This document shows positions 45,332-55,365 of a stretch of 64,000 bases of DNA, in pieces. This DNA is from an uncultured Roseobacter sp. GTDB taxonomy: Bacteria; Pseudomonadota; Alphaproteobacteria; Rhodobacterales; Rhodobacteraceae. Position 1 is the first letter of the stretch; each line of letters begins with the position of its first letter. The notes below the pieces were generated by a model. The model was not told where the DNA came from. It searched no databases and was given only the letters and a program-made list of their open reading frames with translations. The position numbers and the translations under genes are program-made. The stretch is from the NCBI RefSeq assembly GCF_947492555.1, contig NZ_CANLNE010000003.1:496001-560000 (forward strand), in the 5' to 3' direction.

Positions 45332-48300
45332 ATGAGCACTCAGAAGGTATCGCTAAATGACCGTTACGACCTGACAAAGAGCCCGGTGCTGCTGAATGGC
45401 ACGCAGGCTCTTGTGCGTCTGATGATGATGCAAAAAGCGCTGGATCGCGCCGCCGGGCTGAATACCGCCGGGCTGGTCACCGGGTATCGAGGCTCACCAC
45501 TGGGTGCGGTTGATATCCAGATGCAGCGGGCGCTGAAACCCCTGTCCGAGCATGACGTTACCTTTCAGACGGGTCTGAACGAGGATCTGGCCGCCACGGC
45601 ACTCTGGGGCAGCCAACAGGCGGAATTGCGCGGCGAAGGCAAGTTCGATGGTGTCTTTGGCCTGTGGTACGGCAAGGGCCCGGGCGTGGATCGCACTGGC
45701 GATGTAATGCGCCACGCCAATATGGCAGGAAGCTCTACGCATGGCGGCGTGTTGATGGCGATGGGCGATGACCACACTGGCGAAAGCTCCACGGTCCTGC
45801 ACCAGTCCGAATGGGCCATGGTCGACGCCTACATGCCGGTTGTGAGCCCGGCAGGGGTGCAGGAAATCCTCGACTACGGGCTCTACGGTTTTGCGCTTAG
45901 CCGTTTTTCCGGTCTCTGGGTCGGGCTGAAAACCATGAAGGACACTGTCGAGGCGACATCTGTCGTGGATACCGACCCTGGGCGGGCGTCTTTTGTACTG
46001 CCGCACTTTGAGATGCCGGACAGCGGGCTGAACATCCGGCTCATCGACACGCCGCATGAGCAGGAAGCGCGCATGATTGACTACAAGCGCTTTGCGGCGG
46101 AGGCATTTTCGCACGCCAACAAGATGGACAAGCGCGTGTGGGGTAAGCCAGGCGCCAAGATCGGTTTTGTGGCCGCCGGTAAGAACTGGCTTGATCTCGA
46201 ACATGCGCTGACACTCTTGAACATCGACGCGGTGGAAGCAGAGCGGCTGGGGATCACGACCTACAAAGTCGGGCAAACTTTTCCGCTGGACATGGAAGGG
46301 TTCCACGACTGGGCTGAGGGGCTCGACCTGATCGTCGTGGTCGAGGAAAAGCGCAAGCTGATCGAAGTGCAGATCAAGGAGGCAATCTTTGACGACCGGC
46401 GCGGGCGGCGGGTCTACGGCTGGCACAAAGGCGGTGGCGCCGGGTCCATGCACGGCGAGGAGTTGTTCCCGACCCGTGGGGCCCTCGACCCAATCATGAT
46501 TGCCGAGAAATTGGGTGAGATTCTGATCGAAGAAGGGCGTGATAATGATAGGTTGCGCGCAGGCCTTAACGTTCTTGAAGGTGCTCGTCGCAATGATAAC
46601 GCCGAAGATATCGCGACGCGCTTGCCTTATTTCTGTTCCGGCTGTCCACATAACTCCTCCACGAAACTGCCGGAAGGCTCACGCGCCTACGCGGGCATCG
46701 GATGTCACTATATGGTGCAATGGATGGACCGCGAGACCACCGGGTTTACTCATATGGGCGGCGAGGGCGCGAACTGGATCGGCGAGGCACCATTCTCCAC
46801 CCGTGATCACGTGTTTCAGAACCTTGGCGACGGTACCTACAACCATTCCGGTGTGCAGGCCATTCGCGCAGCGTTGAACGCGAAGACGAACATCACCTAT
46901 AAAATTCTCTACAATGACGCGGTGGCCATGACGGGCGGCCAACACAATGAAGGCGATCTGGACGCGCCACGGATCGTCAAGGAACTGCAGGCGATGGGTG
47001 TTGCGCATGTTGCAGTTGTCTATGATGAAAAGGAAGACGTTGATCTCAATGCGTTTTCCGGCGTTGAAATTCACGAAAGAAAATATTTGCAAACTGTTCA
47101 GGAGGACTTTGCAAAGCTGTCCGGCGTGTCGGCGATTGTCTATATCCAGACTTGTGCAGCCGAAAAACGCCGTCGGCGCAAGCGCGGTCTTTTCCCCGAC
47201 CCTGACAAGCGCGTGTTCATCAATACCGATGTTTGTGAAGGTTGTGGTGACTGCGGCATACAGTCCAATTGCGTGTCCATTGTGCCAAAGGAAACGGAAT
47301 TGGGACGCAAACGCGCGATCGATCAATCGTCCTGCAACAAGGATTACAGCTGTGTCAAAGGCTTCTGCCCGTCCTTTGTGACGCTGGAGGGGGCTAAGGT
47401 TCGCAAGGATCCTACCACGAAGCTGGATCTACCTGATCTGCCGCAACCGGATCTACCGGCGATTAACGGCACATGGAATGTGGTGATCACAGGGGTCGGC
47501 GGCACGGGCGTTGTGACCATTGGGGCCGTGATGGCGCAGGCGGCGCATATCGATGGCAAGGGTGCTGGCATGATGGAGATGGCAGGCCTGGCGCAGAAAG
47601 GCGGCGCCGTTCATATCCATTGCAGACTGGCTGAAAAACCAAGTGATATCAGTGCGATCCGTGTTGCTACCGGCGAAGCCGATGCGCTGATCGGGGGCGA
47701 TCTCGTTGTCTCTGCCGGGGCAAAGACACTTGGACTGACACACGCGGACCGTACCGGGGCCGTGGTCAACAGCCATGAAATCATCACCGGTGACTTTACC
47801 CGCGACACGGAATTTCAATTGCCCAGTGAGCGGCTGTCTCTGGCGCTTAAAGCGCGGTTGAAGGACAAGCTAGATCTCTTCGACGCCTCAGACCTTGCCA
47901 AGGCGACCCTGGGCGATTCCATCTTTTCCAACATGATGATCTTTGGCGCAGCCTGGCAGCGCGGGTTGATCCCGCTCTCGGCGGAGGCGATCACGCAAGC
48001 GATCACGCTCAACGGCACTGCGGTAGAGCGCAACCTGCGCGCCTTTGACATCGGCCGGTGGGCAGTGCTGTTCCCCGACGATGCAGCGGCAGTGTTGTCG
48101 CCCAAGGTTGTGCAGCTTCCGAAGACGCAGCAGGAAAAAATCGCTTTCCGCGCGGATCACCTGACCGCGTATCAAAGTGGTCGGCTGGCAAAAAAATACC
48201 GTAAGTTCCTCGACGATATCTCGGACAACGACCTGCGCGATGCAGCTTTAAAAGGGTATCATAAACTGCTGACGTACAAGGATGAATATGAAGTTGCGCG

Positions 48301-48751
48301 CTTGCTGCTTTCCAGCCGCGAGAAGGCTGCGGCGGAATTTGAGGGTGACTTCAGAATGACCTTCAACCTCGCCCCGCCCATGCTGTCAAAAAAGGGGCCG
48401 GACGGGCGGCCGATGAAACGCACCTTCGGTCCCTGGCTGGAAAAACCGCTGCGCGTTCTGGCCCGGTTCAAGCGGTTGCGTGGCACGCCGTTCGATCCCT
48501 TCGGATACACGCGGGAACGCCGTATGGAGCGCGCGCTGATCAAGCAATATGAGCGTGACATGCGCGAGGTTCTGCCCCTGCTGAGCGATGCGACGAAACC
48601 CGCCATCATCGCCCTCGCGGAACTGCCGCTTCAGATCAAGGGGTTTGGGCCGGTCAAAGAAGCGCATGAAGTAAAAGCGGCCAAGCGGCGCGAGGAATTG
48701 CTGGCAACGATACGCGCCGGGGGCACGGAAACGGCGCGCGCCGCAGAGTAG
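45332..48751 (+). CDS. Indolepyruvate:ferredoxin oxidoreductase, fused
   Basis: This 1139-residue enzyme oxidatively decarboxylates aryl keto acids such as indolepyruvate to acyl-CoA, using ferredoxin. It is a fusion of the IorA-type part (thiamine diphosphate binding, with a CXGCPHNSSTKLPEG-like CSGCPHNSST segment) and the IorB-type gamma part (GVGGTGVVTIG, near residue 720). Cys635, Cys638, Cys641 and Cys647 lie in CEGCGDCGIQSNC, a probable iron-sulfur site, with further Cys pairs to residue 680. GGGGAGG precedes the ATG. The regulation by the divergent LysR is inferred. Confidence 0.93.
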   Translation: MSTQKVSLNDRYDLTKSPVLLNGTQALVRLMMMQKALDRAAGLNTAGLVTGYRGSPLGAVDIQMQRALKPLSEHDVTFQTGLNEDLAATALWGSQQAELRGEGKFDGVFGLWYGKGPGVDRTGDVMRHANMAGSSTHGGVLMAMGDDHTGESSTVLHQSEWAMVDAYMPVVSPAGVQEILDYGLYGFALSRFSGLWVGLKTMKDTVEATSVVDTDPGRASFVLPHFEMPDSGLNIRLIDTPHEQEARMIDYKRFAAEAFSHANKMDKRVWGKPGAKIGFVAAGKNWLDLEHALTLLNIDAVEAERLGITTYKVGQTFPLDMEGFHDWAEGLDLIVVVEEKRKLIEVQIKEAIFDDRRGRRVYGWHKGGGAGSMHGEELFPTRGALDPIMIAEKLGEILIEEGRDNDRLRAGLNVLEGARRNDNAEDIATRLPYFCSGCPHNSSTKLPEGSRAYAGIGCHYMVQWMDRETTGFTHMGGEGANWIGEAPFSTRDHVFQNLGDGTYNHSGVQAIRAALNAKTNITYKILYNDAVAMTGGQHNEGDLDAPRIVKELQAMGVAHVAVVYDEKEDVDLNAFSGVEIHERKYLQTVQEDFAKLSGVSAIVYIQTCAAEKRRRRKRGLFPDPDKRVFINTDVCEGCGDCGIQSNCVSIVPKETELGRKRAIDQSSCNKDYSCVKGFCPSFVTLEGAKVRKDPTTKLDLPDLPQPDLPAINGTWNVVITGVGGTGVVTIGAVMAQAAHIDGKGAGMMEMAGLAQKGGAVHIHCRLAEKPSDISAIRVATGEADALIGGDLVVSAGAKTLGLTHADRTGAVVNSHEIITGDFTRDTEFQLPSERLSLALKARLKDKLDLFDASDLAKATLGDSIFSNMMIFGAAWQRGLIPLSAEAITQAITLNGTAVERNLRAFDIGRWAVLFPDDAAAVLSPKVVQLPKTQQEKIAFRADHLTAYQSGRLAKKYRKFLDDISDNDLRDAALKGYHKLLTYKDEYEVARLLLSSREKAAAEFEGDFRMTFNLAPPMLSKKGPDGRPMKRTFGPWLEKPLRVLARFKRLRGTPFDPFGYTRERRMERALIKQYERDMREVLPLLSDATKPAIIALAELPLQIKGFGPVKEAHEVKAAKRREELLATIRAGGTETARAAE

Positions 48752-48836
48752 TGTCACATTGGTGTTATAATCACTGGGCATAGAGCGTCACCAAAGCTAG
48801 GGTTTGGCCAGACCGACTATGCACGGAGCCAAAGGG

Positions 48837-49709
48837 ATGCGCCGCAACATCACGCGGGATATCAGCTATTCATACTCCGCCGAAACCAAAGGTGGCCGTG
48901 CCCTGATCCGCGTAATGGAGAACAGCACCGGTCGTCTGCGTCTCATTAAACGGGCCCGCGGGTATGAACGTGAGGTCGCGAGGGGCCGCGATTTCTTTGA
49001 TGTTATGGTGGACCGCTATGGTCTCTCCCTCGATGTCGTGTCGGGGTCGCTGGATAACATTCCGCGCAGCGGACCGCTGGTCCTGATCGCGAACCACCCT
49101 TACGGCATCCTCGACGGGTTGATGATGGGCCATATTCTGGCGCGGACGCGGGGCGATTTCCGCATTCTGGCCAATTCGGTGTTCCGTAAGGCCGAGGATC
49201 TGAACCGTGTCATCCTGCCGATCAGTTTCGAGACCACCAAGGACGCGCTGGCGCTCAACATTGCCACCCGGAAAACGGCGCTCGACTATCTGCGCGATGG
49301 GGGGGCGATTGGTATCTTTCCGGGCGGCACGGTCAGCACCGCCGCGCGCCCGTTTTCGCGACCCATGGACCCGGGCTGGCGCAGCTTTACCGCGCGCATG
49401 ATCGGCAAATCCGGTGCCACGGTCCTGCCGGTTTACTTTGACGGGCACACCAGCCGCCTGTTTCAGATCGCCAGTCACATGCATTCCACGCTGCGCATGG
49501 GATTGCTGATCAAGGAGTTCCGAAAACGCGTGGACACGCCCGTCCGCATTGCCGTTGGGCAGCCCATTGGGCGCGATGTGCTCGACCCTTTGGCGAAAGA
49601 CGGCAAAGCGATGATGGATTTCCTGCGCAAAGCAACGTATGAGCTTTCCACGGACCCGGATAAACGATTTGATCTGGGTTATGAATTCGAAGAGCGGCAC
49701 CGGTCCTGA
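48837..49709 (+). CDS. Lysophospholipid acyltransferase family protein
   Basis: This 290-residue protein has the acyltransferase motif NHPYGILDG near residue 85. Here His and Asp are five residues apart, as in the OlsA/PlsC-like group using HX5[11 protein letters not shown] is the second conserved block, and [13 protein letters not shown] follows. It probably transfers an acyl chain in lipid synthesis at the membrane. I chose the ATG at 48837, since GGAG at 48825 is 8 bases upstream; earlier in-frame starts at 48819 and 48804 are possible. It is followed closely by murI. Confidence 0.85.
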   Translation: MRRNITRDISYSYSAETKGGRALIRVMENSTGRLRLIKRARGYEREVARGRDFFDVMVDRYGLSLDVVSGSLDNIPRSGPLVLIANHPYGILDGLMMGHILARTRGDFRILANSVFRKAEDLNRVILPISFETTKDALALNIATRKTALDYLRDGGAIGIFPGGTVSTAARPFSRPMDPGWRSFTARMIGKSGATVLPVYFDGHTSRLFQIASHMHSTLRMGLLIKEFRKRVDTPVRIAVGQPIGRDVLDPLAKDGKAMMDFLRKATYELSTDPDKRFDLGYEFEERHRS

Positions 49710-49735
49710 GCGGGTGCCACAAAGGCACCGGACGC

Positions 49736-50545
49736 ATGGCTGTTGGTATTTTTGATAGCGGATTGGGCGGGTTAACCGTTCTGGAGGCAGCGCAGAAGCG
49801 TCTGCCTGAGGTACCCTTTGTCTATCTGGCGGACAGTGCCCATGCGCCTTACGGGGTACGTACGGCCGATGACATCTATGAGCTGACCTGTACGGCAGTC
49901 TCGCGGCTTTTCGAGGCGGGGTGTGATCTGGTGATTCTCGCCTGTAACACGGCATCGGCCGCAGCGTTGCGTCGGATGCAGGAATCCTGGGTGCCCGAGG
50001 ACAAGCGGGTGCTGGGCGTTTTCGTGCCGCTGATCGAGGCGATGACCGAACGGCAGTGGGGGGACAATTCCCCGCCGCGCGAAGTGGACGTCAAACATGT
50101 CGCCTTGTTCGCCACACCCGCCACCGTTGCCAGCCGCGCGTTTCAGCGGGAACTGGCGTTTCGGGCGATTGGCGTGGATGTGGAGGCGCAGGCCTGCGGT
50201 GGCGTTGTCGATGCCATAGAGGATGGCGATATGATCCTGGCGGAGGCGCTGGTGCGCAGCCACGTCGACGCGCTCAAGCGCAAGATGCCGGAGCCGGATG
50301 CGGCCATTCTGGGCTGCACGCATTACCCGTTGCTGCAGGACATCTTTCAGGATGCCCTTGGCGAGAATGTGCGGGTATTCAGTCAGGCGACACTGGTTGC
50401 AGAGAGCCTGGCGGATTATCTGACCCGTCATGCCGATATGGCGGGGGCAAGCGGCAGCGATTTCCTGACCACCGGCGATCCGCGCCGTGTGAGCGACCGG
50501 GCGACACAGTTTTTGCGACGACAGATCACCTTTCAATCTGCCTGA
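49736..50545 (+). CDS. murI: Glutamate racemase
   Basis: This 269-residue enzyme makes D-glutamate for peptidoglycan. It has [12 protein letters not shown] (Asp7, Ser8), catalytic Cys70 in LACNTASAA and a second catalytic Cys near residue 194 in GCTHYPLL. This two-cysteine arrangement identifies MurI. It is followed by argC after 30 bases in the same direction. Confidence 0.96.
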   Translation: MAVGIFDSGLGGLTVLEAAQKRLPEVPFVYLADSAHAPYGVRTADDIYELTCTAVSRLFEAGCDLVILACNTASAAALRRMQESWVPEDKRVLGVFVPLIEAMTERQWGDNSPPREVDVKHVALFATPATVASRAFQRELAFRAIGVDVEAQACGGVVDAIEDGDMILAEALVRSHVDALKRKMPEPDAAILGCTHYPLLQDIFQDALGENVRVFSQATLVAESLADYLTRHADMAGASGSDFLTTGDPRRVSDRATQFLRRQITFQSA

Positions 50546-50575
50546 GCATTTCAACTCTATCGAGACGGACCTTCC

Positions 50576-51604
50576 ATGACCTATTCCATCGCCATCCTTG
50601 GCGCCTCTGGCTACACGGGCGCAGAACTCATTCGGCTGATCGCCGAGCATCCTCATCTGAACATCACCGCGCTTGGCGCGCATTCCAAAGCCGGGCAGTC
50701 CATGGCGCAGGTGTTCCCGCATCTACGCCATCTGGACCTTCCCACGCTTTTGCAAATAGGTGACATCGACTTTGCAAACATCGATCTGTGCTTTTGCGCT
50801 CTGCCGCATAAGACCAGCCAGGAAGTGATCGCCAAATTGCCTGCCGACCTGAAAATCGTCGATCTGAGTGCGGATTTCCGTCTGCGGAACCCGGAGGCCT
50901 ATCAGCAGTGGTACGGAAACGAACACGCCGCGGTAGAGCATCAAAAGGAGGCGGTCTATGGGTTGACCGAGTTCTACCGCACCGAAATCAAATCGGCGCG
51001 GCTGGTTGCTGGCACCGGGTGCAATGCGGCGACCGGGCAGTTTGTGTTGCGCCCCCTGATCCAGACCGGGTTGATCGACCTCGACGAGATCATCCTCGAC
51101 CTCAAATGCGCCGTGTCCGGGGCCGGGCGGAGCCTGAAGGAAAATCTGCTGCATGCCGAATTGTCCGAAGGCTACCATGGGTACGCCGTGGGCGGGACGC
51201 ATCGGCATTTGGGTGAATTCGATCAGGAATTCAGCGCCCTGGCAGGCAGGCCGGTCAAGGTACAGTTCACGCCCCATCTGATTCCGGCCAATCGCGGCAT
51301 TCTGGCGACCGCCTATGTGAAAGGTTCTGCAGATGCGATCCATCAGGCGCTGGTGGATGCTTATAAGAACGAGCCCTTCATCGAGGTGCTGCCCTTTGGC
51401 GAAACGCCCAGCACGCACCATGTCCGTGGCTCCAATTTCTGCCATATCGGCGTTGCAGCGGATCGCATTGACGGCCGGGCGATCATCATTGGTGCGCTTG
51501 ATAACCTGACAAAAGGTAGCAGCGGGCAGGCGTTGCAAAATGCCAACCTGATGTTAGATGTTGAGGAGACCGCAGGGCTGATGATGGCCCCGCTTTTCCC
51601 GTGA
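50576..51604 (+). CDS. argC: N-acetyl-gamma-glutamyl-phosphate reductase
   Basis: This 342-residue NADPH-dependent enzyme is the third step of arginine synthesis. It has an N-terminal Rossmann motif GASGYTGAE (residues 9-17) and catalytic Cys149 in GTGCNAATG, plus [12 protein letters not shown]. It lies 30 bases after murI and 6 bases before ccmE, so the three may share a transcript. Confidence 0.96.
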   Translation: MTYSIAILGASGYTGAELIRLIAEHPHLNITALGAHSKAGQSMAQVFPHLRHLDLPTLLQIGDIDFANIDLCFCALPHKTSQEVIAKLPADLKIVDLSADFRLRNPEAYQQWYGNEHAAVEHQKEAVYGLTEFYRTEIKSARLVAGTGCNAATGQFVLRPLIQTGLIDLDEIILDLKCAVSGAGRSLKENLLHAELSEGYHGYAVGGTHRHLGEFDQEFSALAGRPVKVQFTPHLIPANRGILATAYVKGSADAIHQALVDAYKNEPFIEVLPFGETPSTHHVRGSNFCHIGVAADRIDGRAIIIGALDNLTKGSSGQALQNANLMLDVEETAGLMMAPLFP

Positions 51605-51610
51605 GGATCG

Positions 51611-52054
51611 ATGAAAAGTCTCAAGAAACAGCGCCGTATTCAGGTCATCGCCGTGGCGGTGGTGGCCTTGTCGCTCTCGACGGCGCTGATCGGTTATGCG
51701 ATGCGCGATGGCATCAACTTCTTCCGCGCGCCCAGCCAGATCGTGGCCGAACCCCCGGGACCATCTGAGGTCTTTCGCATTGGCGGGCTGGTCGAGGAAG
51801 GTTCCATCGTGCGCGGACAGGGCGAGACAATCCGCTTTAGCGTGACCGATGGTGGCGCCGTTGTCCCGGTGACCTACACTGGCGTTTTGCCTGATCTTTT
51901 CGAGGAAAATCAGGGGATGGTCGGCACCGGGCGCTACATTGACGGTGTCTTTGAAGCCCATGAAATCCTTGCAAAACATGACGAGACCTACATGCCTGCA
52001 GAGGTCGTGGACGCGCTAAAGGAGCAAGGGGTCTACCAGGACCCGAACGGTTAG
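51611..52054 (+). CDS. ccmE: Cytochrome c maturation protein CcmE
   Basis: This 147-residue heme chaperone is anchored by one N-terminal membrane helix (residues 10-30) with a periplasmic OB-fold. The covalent heme ligand His123 is in LAKHDETYMP, with Tyr127 as the second conserved residue. It receives heme from CcmC and passes it to CcmF. In this window ccmE is separated from ccmF by the muramidase/holin pair. Confidence 0.96.
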   Translation: MKSLKKQRRIQVIAVAVVALSLSTALIGYAMRDGINFFRAPSQIVAEPPGPSEVFRIGGLVEEGSIVRGQGETIRFSVTDGGAVVPVTYTGVLPDLFEENQGMVGTGRYIDGVFEAHEILAKHDETYMPAEVVDALKEQGVYQDPNG

Positions 52055-52147
52055 CACCGTACGGTGGTTAAGAACGCACCGTTAGCCCATGTTTACCATT
52101 AATTGACTTTATCCGCCGCGACGTGATGCGAGCGGAGGGCAGTCATT
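52055..52147 (+). promoter_or_regulatory. Candidate promoter of the muramidase/holin pair
   Basis: A 12-base perfect palindrome CACCGTACGGTG (52055-52066) follows the ccmE stop. TTTACCAT (52092-52099) differs by one base from the CtrA half site TTAACCAT. TTGACT (52103-52108) could be a -35 element, but a good -10 is missing at 17 bases. GGAGGG before the ATG at 52148 is a fair ribosome binding site. CtrA control is inference from position and from Rhodobacter capsulatus, where CtrA regulates GTA lysis. Confidence 0.35.
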
Positions 52148-52759
52148 ATGCAAACGGTCAGAGAGATCGCGACGGAAATCGTCGCACGCGAAGGGGGCTT
52201 CGTGAACGACCCCGACGACCCGGGCGGGGCCACCAATTATGGCGTGACGATCCATACAATGCGGGCCCTGGGCATCGATCTGGACCGGGACGGGGCGGTG
52301 ACGATCTCCGATGTGCGCGCGCTGACCCGGGAGCATGCGATTGAAATCTTCGAAAAACACTACTTCGAGAAGCCGCTGATCGCTTTGCTGCCGCCAGTGC
52401 TGCAAGCCTCGGTCTTTGACATGTATGTCAACGCGGGCGCCAATGCGGTGAAAATCCTGCAGCGGCTGTTGCGCGATATGGGGCACAAGATCGCCGTGGA
52501 CGGCATTCTCGGGCCAAAGAGCATTGCGGCGGCGCAGGCGGCCTATCTTGACGCGCCAAATCATCTGGCCGACGCCTACGGAATTGCCCGGCGGAACTAC
52601 TATTTTCGCGTCGCGGACAGACGTGTCGCCAGCCGAAAATATGCCCGCACACGTGCCGGCGGCAAGGGTGGCTGGATCAAGCGGGCCGAGGAGTTCATCT
52701 CCCGGCAATATCACATGACAGAGCAGCAATTTAAGCAAAGGGTGGCAGGATGGGTCTGA
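52148..52759 (+). CDS. N-acetylmuramidase, glycoside hydrolase 108, GTA-lysis type
   Basis: This 203-residue endolysin cuts the peptidoglycan sugar backbone. The GH108 catalytic motif is EGGFVNDPDDPGGATNYGVT with Glu15. The C-terminal half (VDGILGPKSIAA and others) resembles the peptidoglycan-binding domain that accompanies this family. Between them, residues 44-55 (DLDRDGAVTISD) form an EF-hand-like loop. It has no signal peptide, so a holin is needed; the next gene, overlapping by 10 bases, is a holin. Similar pairs in Rhodobacter capsulatus release the gene transfer agent. Confidence 0.9.
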   Translation: MQTVREIATEIVAREGGFVNDPDDPGGATNYGVTIHTMRALGIDLDRDGAVTISDVRALTREHAIEIFEKHYFEKPLIALLPPVLQASVFDMYVNAGANAVKILQRLLRDMGHKIAVDGILGPKSIAAAQAAYLDAPNHLADAYGIARRNYYFRVADRRVASRKYARTRAGGKGGWIKRAEEFISRQYHMTEQQFKQRVAGWV

Positions 52760-53340
52760 TCTCGGGACTTCTCAACATCATTTTTGGAAATGATCGCAAC
52801 GTGATACTGGAGACCGCGGAGGTGTTTCGGGAGAACACCGAAGAAGGTGCCGAACGGTCGCAGGAGCTGCGCCTTGAGGCGATGAAACAGTTCGCCCGCG
52901 AATTCGAGGCCTCCAAACAAGGCTGGTTCGATCAGGTGATGGATGGCGTCAACCGGATACCACGGCCGGCGCTGGCCTTGGGAACCTTGGGGCTTTTCCT
53001 TGCGGCGATGATTGACCCGATCTGGTTTTCCGCGCGCATGCAGGGTATCGCGCTGGTGCCGGAACCTTTGTGGTGGCTGCTGGGGGTGGTTGTGTCCTTC
53101 TACTTCGGCGCGCGGCATCAGGTCAAAAGCCAGCAATTCCAACGGTCTATTGCGCAAACCATGTCGCTGGCGCCAAAGGTGGTCGAAAATCTCTCCGCAC
53201 TCCGCGCGTTGCGGCCCACTTCGCCGGGTCTTGCCGATACCGGTCATGATGCGCGCCTGGCGAGCCTGTCGGTCCTGCCGGATGACAACTCCGCTCTTGT
53301 CGACTGGCGCGCCCGGAAAGGTCCAGCCGCGACAAAGTGA
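52750..53340 (+). CDS. Holin-family protein paired with muramidase
   Basis: This 196-residue protein has a long amphipathic N-terminal region (VFRENTEEGAERSQELRLEAM) and two to three hydrophobic segments between residues about 74 and 117 (PALALGTLGLFLAAMIDPIW, LWWLLGVVVSFYFG). A charged C-terminal tail follows. This fits the three-helix holin family found next to GH108 muramidases in Rhodobacteraceae. It overlaps the muramidase gene by 10 bases. Its role would be to let the endolysin cross the inner membrane. Confidence 0.85.
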   Translation: MGLISGLLNIIFGNDRNVILETAEVFRENTEEGAERSQELRLEAMKQFAREFEASKQGWFDQVMDGVNRIPRPALALGTLGLFLAAMIDPIWFSARMQGIALVPEPLWWLLGVVVSFYFGARHQVKSQQFQRSIAQTMSLAPKVVENLSALRALRPTSPGLADTGHDARLASLSVLPDDNSALVDWRARKGPAATK

Positions 53341-53400
53341 TCGCCCTGACTGGCGCGATTGTCATTGGAAGCCTCTGCGTGGCCCCGTATACTCGGGGAC

Positions 53401-55365
53401 ATGATCACAGAGTTTGGACATTTCGCGCTGATCCTGGCCTTCCTGGTGGCCATTGTTCAGATGGTGGTACCTCTGGTCGGCGCGCACAAGCGCTGGCCCG
53501 CGTGGATGGCGGTGGCGGAACCCGCGGCCTCCGCGCAATTTCTGCTGACGGCCTTTTCTTTCGCCGCGCTGATGTATGCGTTCATCACCTCTGACTTCAG
53601 CCTGCGTCTGGTCACGCTGAACAGCCACTCGGCCAAGCCGATGATCTACAAGATCAGCGGCACATGGGGAAACCACGAAGGCTCCATGCTGCTCTGGGTG
53701 CTGATCGTGACGCTCTTTGGCGCGATGGCCGCGTGGTTCGGGGGCAACCTGCCACCGACCCTGCGGGCGCGGGTACTGGCGGTGCAATCCGCCATCGGGG
53801 TAGCGTTTTTCGCCTTTATCCTCTTCACGTCGAACCCGTTTTTGCGGCTGGCGGTGCCGCCCTTCGACGGGCAGGACCTGAACCCGCTGCTGCAGGATCC
53901 GGGCCTCGCGTTCCATCCACCGTTTCTCTATCTCGGTTACGTCGGCTTGAGCATGGCGTTCAGTTTTGCCGTCGGCGCGCTGATCGAAGGCCGCGTCGAT
54001 GCAGCCTGGGGCCGCTGGGTCCGGCCCTGGACGCTGGCGGCCTGGATTTTCTTGACAATCGGCATCGCTCTGGGCTCCTGGTGGGCGTATTACGAGCTCG
54101 GCTGGGGCGGCTTCTGGTTCTGGGACCCGGTTGAAAATGCCTCCTTCATGCCCTGGCTGCTGGCTGCGGCCCTGCTTCATTCCGCCATTGTGGTGGAAAA
54201 ACGCGAGGCGCTGAAGAGTTGGACGATCCTGCTGGCCATTCTCGCCTTTGGCTTCTCGCTCATCGGCACCTTCATCGTGCGGTCGGGCCTGCTGACCTCC
54301 GTGCACGCCTTTGCCAATGATCCCGAACGCGGTGTCTTCATCCTGATGATCATGGGGTTCTTCATGGGCGGCGCGCTCATCCTCTTTGCGCTGCGCGCCA
54401 GCACAATGGAGGCCAAGGGCGTCTTTGGTCTTGTCAGCCGCGAAAGCGCGCTGCTCGCCAATAACCTGCTGCTCGCCGTGGCCTGTTTCGTGGTTTTCGT
54501 GGGCACGATGTGGCCGCTGGTGGCGGAGATGTTCTTTGACCGCAAACTGAGCGTCGGTCCGCCCTTCTTCAACATGGCGTTTTCGCCTTTCATGCTCGTG
54601 CTGGGGCTGATCCTGCCCATCGGCTCGGCCATGCCGTGGAAACGGGCGCGGATCATGCGGGCCATGCGCCCCTTGCGCTACGTCTTCGTGCTGGCTCTGG
54701 CGGTTGGCGGTTTGGCTTATGCGATGCAGTCCGGGCGGACTTTGCTGGGGCCCATCGGCATGTTTCTCGCGGCCTGGGTTGTGATGGGTACGATCGTCGA
54801 TCTGGCGCAACGCACCGGACGTGGGTCCGGGCGCCTGGGCCGCTTGATGCGCTTGCCCCGCGCGGATTGGGGCAAGATGGTTGCCCATGCCGGTCTTGGC
54901 ATTACGATGATGGGTGTGTCGGGCCTGATGGCGTGGCAGCAGGAGGACATCCGCGTCGCGCAATTCGGCGAACCTTACAGCATCGGGCGCTACACGATCA
55001 CGCTGGATGATGTGGTGAACAGTGAGGGGCCGAATTACCTCGCCACCACGGGGTTCATCACGCTGGCGCAGGACGGGCGCGAGATTGCACAGCTGCGCCC
55101 TGAAAAACGCATCTACCCGGTGGCCCAGATGCCCACCACCGAGGCGGCGATTGACTATGATCTGGCGCGCGACGTCTACGTGGTGATCGGCGACCGTCAG
55201 AACGACGGTGGATGGGCGGTGCGGACCTACATCAAGCCGATGACCAACTGGATCTGGATCGGCTCCGGCCTGATGGCCCTGGGCGGATTGCTGAGCCTTT
55301 CGGATCGGCGGTTCCGCGTTGCCGCGGGGGCACGCAAGGGCGCTGTTCCGGTGCCTGCGGAATGA
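53401..55365 (+). CDS. ccmF: Cytochrome c maturation heme lyase subunit CcmF
   Basis: This 654-residue polytopic protein transfers heme from CcmE to apocytochrome c at the periplasmic side. It has about 14 membrane segments and the tryptophan-rich WWD-type motif in GWGGFWFWDPVENASFMPW, near residue 240. The start at 53401 was chosen where the first membrane segment begins; a longer frame at 53359 is a shadow of the holin end. Its stop overlaps the ccmH start by 3 bases (ATGA). Confidence 0.96.
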   Translation: MITEFGHFALILAFLVAIVQMVVPLVGAHKRWPAWMAVAEPAASAQFLLTAFSFAALMYAFITSDFSLRLVTLNSHSAKPMIYKISGTWGNHEGSMLLWVLIVTLFGAMAAWFGGNLPPTLRARVLAVQSAIGVAFFAFILFTSNPFLRLAVPPFDGQDLNPLLQDPGLAFHPPFLYLGYVGLSMAFSFAVGALIEGRVDAAWGRWVRPWTLAAWIFLTIGIALGSWWAYYELGWGGFWFWDPVENASFMPWLLAAALLHSAIVVEKREALKSWTILLAILAFGFSLIGTFIVRSGLLTSVHAFANDPERGVFILMIMGFFMGGALILFALRASTMEAKGVFGLVSRESALLANNLLLAVACFVVFVGTMWPLVAEMFFDRKLSVGPPFFNMAFSPFMLVLGLILPIGSAMPWKRARIMRAMRPLRYVFVLALAVGGLAYAMQSGRTLLGPIGMFLAAWVVMGTIVDLAQRTGRGSGRLGRLMRLPRADWGKMVAHAGLGITMMGVSGLMAWQQEDIRVAQFGEPYSIGRYTITLDDVVNSEGPNYLATTGFITLAQDGREIAQLRPEKRIYPVAQMPTTEAAIDYDLARDVYVVIGDRQNDGGWAVRTYIKPMTNWIWIGSGLMALGGLLSLSDRRFRVAAGARKGAVPVPAE

